Notes under the pieces: model-generated | What the model was told of the DNA's origin: nothing | The model's database searches: none | The model's input: the letters and a program-made list of their open reading frames with translations, nothing else | Source: Leptospira wolbachii serovar Codice str. CDC | Lineage (GTDB): Bacteria > Spirochaetota > Leptospiria > Leptospirales > Leptospiraceae | Assembly (NCBI RefSeq): GCF_000332515.2 | Contig: NZ_AOGZ02000014.1 | Location: 310,001-374,000, forward strand | Length of the DNA stretch: 64,000 nucleotides | Direction: 5' to 3' | Translations under genes and position numbers: made by a program | Shown: positions 61,705 to 64,000 of the stretch, piece after piece | Layout: each line of letters begins with the position of its first letter | Position numbering within the stretch: the stretch's first letter is position 1

Positions 61705-64000
61705 ATGAAACAAGAACCCATTGGGCTCTTTGAAAAGTATTTTATCATTTGGTTTCGGATTGTCACAGAAAAGATTTGGACCGGAGACAAAAAATTAAGA
61801 AACACCACCATTGCCATCTTTGCCTTTGGTGCGTTGAATGTTTTTTACTCACCGGTTCCGTAAAAGACTTCTTTCGACTTGGAGAAGCTGCGGTTTATGA
61901 CATCCCCTCTACCTTGTATGGACTGAATGACAAAGGGGAATACGAACCCATTGCCGAATATTATAAATTTTCCCGGATCCCTGTTCGTTTAGAACAACTT
62001 AAAACTGAAGAGACGGTTCTATCACCAGATAACAGACACAAGGTGATTCAATGCTTTTTATCTACAGAAGATAATTCGTTTTATTCCCACAATGGAATCG
62101 ATTTAAAGGGGATTGCTCGTGCCTTTGTGGTAAACCTAATGGCGGGCCGAGTAAAAGAAGGTGCCTCTACCATCACCCAACAAGTAGCCCGACTTAAATT
62201 TTTATCCATCGAAAGATCCATCGCTAGAAAAGCCCGCGAGGCCTGGCTTGCTTTTTTACTAGAACTAACTTATCCCAAAGATAAAATTTTGGAAGTATAT
62301 TTGAATGAAATTCCTTTAGGGCATGGAACCATCGGTGTAGGAGCTGCTTCCCGGTTTTATTTTAGAAAGGAAGTCCAAGATATCAGTTGGGGAGAAGCAG
62401 CAATCCTTGCCAGTCTTACCACAAGGCCCACACAATTCAGTCCTATCGTGAATCCCGTTTCCAGTATGAATAAGGTGAGAGTCGTCTTTCGCAAGTTAGT
62501 CGAGAATGGGAGGATGTCTGTTGCTGATGCAGAAAAAGAATATGCCGCACTCGAAGAATACTATACCAATTTAAATCGTTCTCCAAACGATTCCGCTTTT
62601 TCTGACAGGTTAAACCGTTTTCCCTATGTAACCGAATACATTCGAAAAAACCTAATTCGTTCCATTGGATCGGGTCGTTTGTATAATGGTGGGCTTAAAA
62701 TTTATTCTACCATCCAGATCCGCCACCAAGAAGAAGCAGAAAAAGCCCTACTTCCGGCACTGCAAAGACAAACTTTAGAATCCAACCAAAGAGCCTTCCG
62801 AAATATCGATGCCTTCGATGATTTGTATGGCAGTGGGTATTCTCTCATTGCCGATTTATATGATCTTCCGGATTTTAAATTCCATATCTCTCGGACAGAA
62901 CGTACGTTTTCTTCCGCTTACCAAGAAGACCTTAGAGATGAATTCTTCGCATTGAATTTGTTAACTGGGGATGATTTTCTCGGCGACTTAATCGACAAAA
63001 ATTATACTTCGCAAACCACAAAAGACCATCTCCTTCCCGTAGAAGGATCTCTCATTGCCATCCGACCAGAGACAGGATACATCACAGCCATGGTAGGAGG
63101 ATCGGGTTTTCGTTCGGACAACCAACAGATCCGTCCCTTCCAAGCCTTTCGCCAACCAGGTTCTGCTTTCAAACCCATCCTTTATGCAGCGGCCATGGAC
63201 TATTCTGGTAAAAATCCTGACCCTGAAAAAAATGTTACCCCTGCCACTCTCTTTGCCGACTCACCCCTCCAATACTTAATGGAAGATGGAGATGAATGGG
63301 CCCCTGAAAATTATAGTAGTGAATACTCTGGATTTATTTTGTTACGCAAAGCCTTGGAACAATCCAAAAATTCCGTGGCTGTGCGAGTTTTAGAACAAGT
63401 GGGACTTTCCAACCTAATGGAAAGTTTACGAGGACTACTACAACTCCCAGGCAGAGACATTCCTTATAACTTTAGTGTCTCTCTTGGATCTTTTGAGCTC
63501 ACTCCTTATGAATTGACAAGAGCTTATGCGGCCTTGGCATCCGGTGGCAAAACAGTAAACCCAATCTCTGTTTTGTATGTCGAAGACAATGCGGGAAATG
63601 TCATCAAAGACTTCCGTAAAGAATTCGATGAGGACGATCGCAAACAAATTATCTCCAAAGAAGCGGCCTTTCTCATCACTTCCATGATGAAAGATGTTGT
63701 GGAAGAAGGAACAGGACGCGGGGTTTTGTCTTATGGACTGGGGCGAAAAGCTTATGGAAAAACTGGAACTACAAATAACTTTCGGGATGCATGGTTTGTA
63801 GGTTACACCCCTGAGCTTGTGACTTCGGTTTGGTTTGGGTATGATGTGGGAACAATTTCTCTGGGACGAGGGATGACTGGCGGGAAATTAGCAGCTCCCG
63901 TTTGGGGAAGGTTTATGGCCCGTGCCCTCGACCGCGAACCCCACATAGAATTTCCTTGGCTTTCTGAGGTAAAAGTCACCAAAAAGACAGTCTGCCGAAT
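61705..64000 (+). pseudogene. Class A penicillin-binding protein (PBP1A-like), frameshifted and cut by the window end
   Basis: Translation from ATG 61705 gives 51 residues with the membrane segment NTTIAIFAFGALNVF, then stops at TAA. From TTA 61845 a second frame continues FLLTGSVKDFF and stays open to the last base. It has a GT51 transglycosylase domain (EDNSFYSHNGIDLKGIARAF, EGASTITQQVARL) and a transpeptidase domain with SAFK, SKNSV and KTGTT. Adding one T to the six-T run at 61841-61846 rejoins them. Class A PBPs build and cross-link peptidoglycan, so either a true mutation or a sequencing error is possible. Confidence 0.85.

Overview
The window reads as a chromosome segment of a Leptospira, most likely a saprophytic (S-clade) species. 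The evidence is the mix of gene families: lipoproteins with loose spirochaetal lipoboxes (FecR/LipL45-like, DUF1554, DUF1566, FG-GAP), a DUF1574 protein, a TRAP transporter preceded by a TatT-type TPR lipoprotein as in Treponema, FliS, 7TM-SpoIIE signalling, and a moderate-to-low GC content. The species call is inference from remembered families; no search was run.

Layout. 1-4957 is an AT-rich, tightly overlapping plus-strand operon of lipoproteins around an SGNH hydrolase, cut by the window edge. 4987-5494 holds a decayed tail of a formylglycine-generating-enzyme-like gene and a YkvA-like gene. 5.5-12.3 kb carries an orphan RND pump and an operon of a Tll0287-like haem lipoprotein with a hybrid histidine kinase. 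12.5-31.6 kb is housekeeping: argC, a nucleosidase, dgt, DedA, the tatT-dctP-dctQ-dctM TRAP operon, fliS with a FlgN-like gene and a J-domain gene, purN-purH, an Fsa-type transaldolase, HPP, DUF1574, a pseudouridine synthase, lipA and a FecR lipoprotein. 31.8-45.8 kb has a radical SAM protein with an expanded CX8CX2C motif, a 7TM-SpoIIE phosphatase, a divergent aminotransferase/MocR pair with a clear operator, tRNA-Phe, a lipoprotein hydrolase, coaE-SPOR, VanW and small envelope proteins.

45.8-56.3 kb is the accessory region. It starts with an FG-GAP lipoprotein and about 0.9 kb of broken genes (47961-48835), then a DUF1554 lipoprotein. On the minus strand from 55.85 down to 49.8 kb follow: a MntA-like gene with a cut-off HepT, an SH3b protein with an in-frame amber stop, a frameshifted lipoprotein gene, a frameshifted papain-like peptidase followed by a lipoprotein, two truncated peptidase tails each followed by a paralogous LRR-like lipoprotein, and a DUF1566 lipoprotein. 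Effector-like genes repeatedly lie within about 20 bases of, or overlap, the next lipoprotein gene. I read this as an array of displaced polymorphic-toxin C-termini with lipoprotein immunity genes (inference). It lies on the 3' side of tRNA-Leu(UAG), separated from it by a hairpin-rich element.

56.4-64 kb returns to core genes: two cyclic-nucleotide-domain proteins, a membrane PilZ protein, ispD, lysA, a zinc-dependent phospholipase-C-like protein and a class A penicillin-binding protein. The last has a one-base frameshift near its start and runs off the window. No rRNA, CRISPR array, transposase or phage gene was seen.
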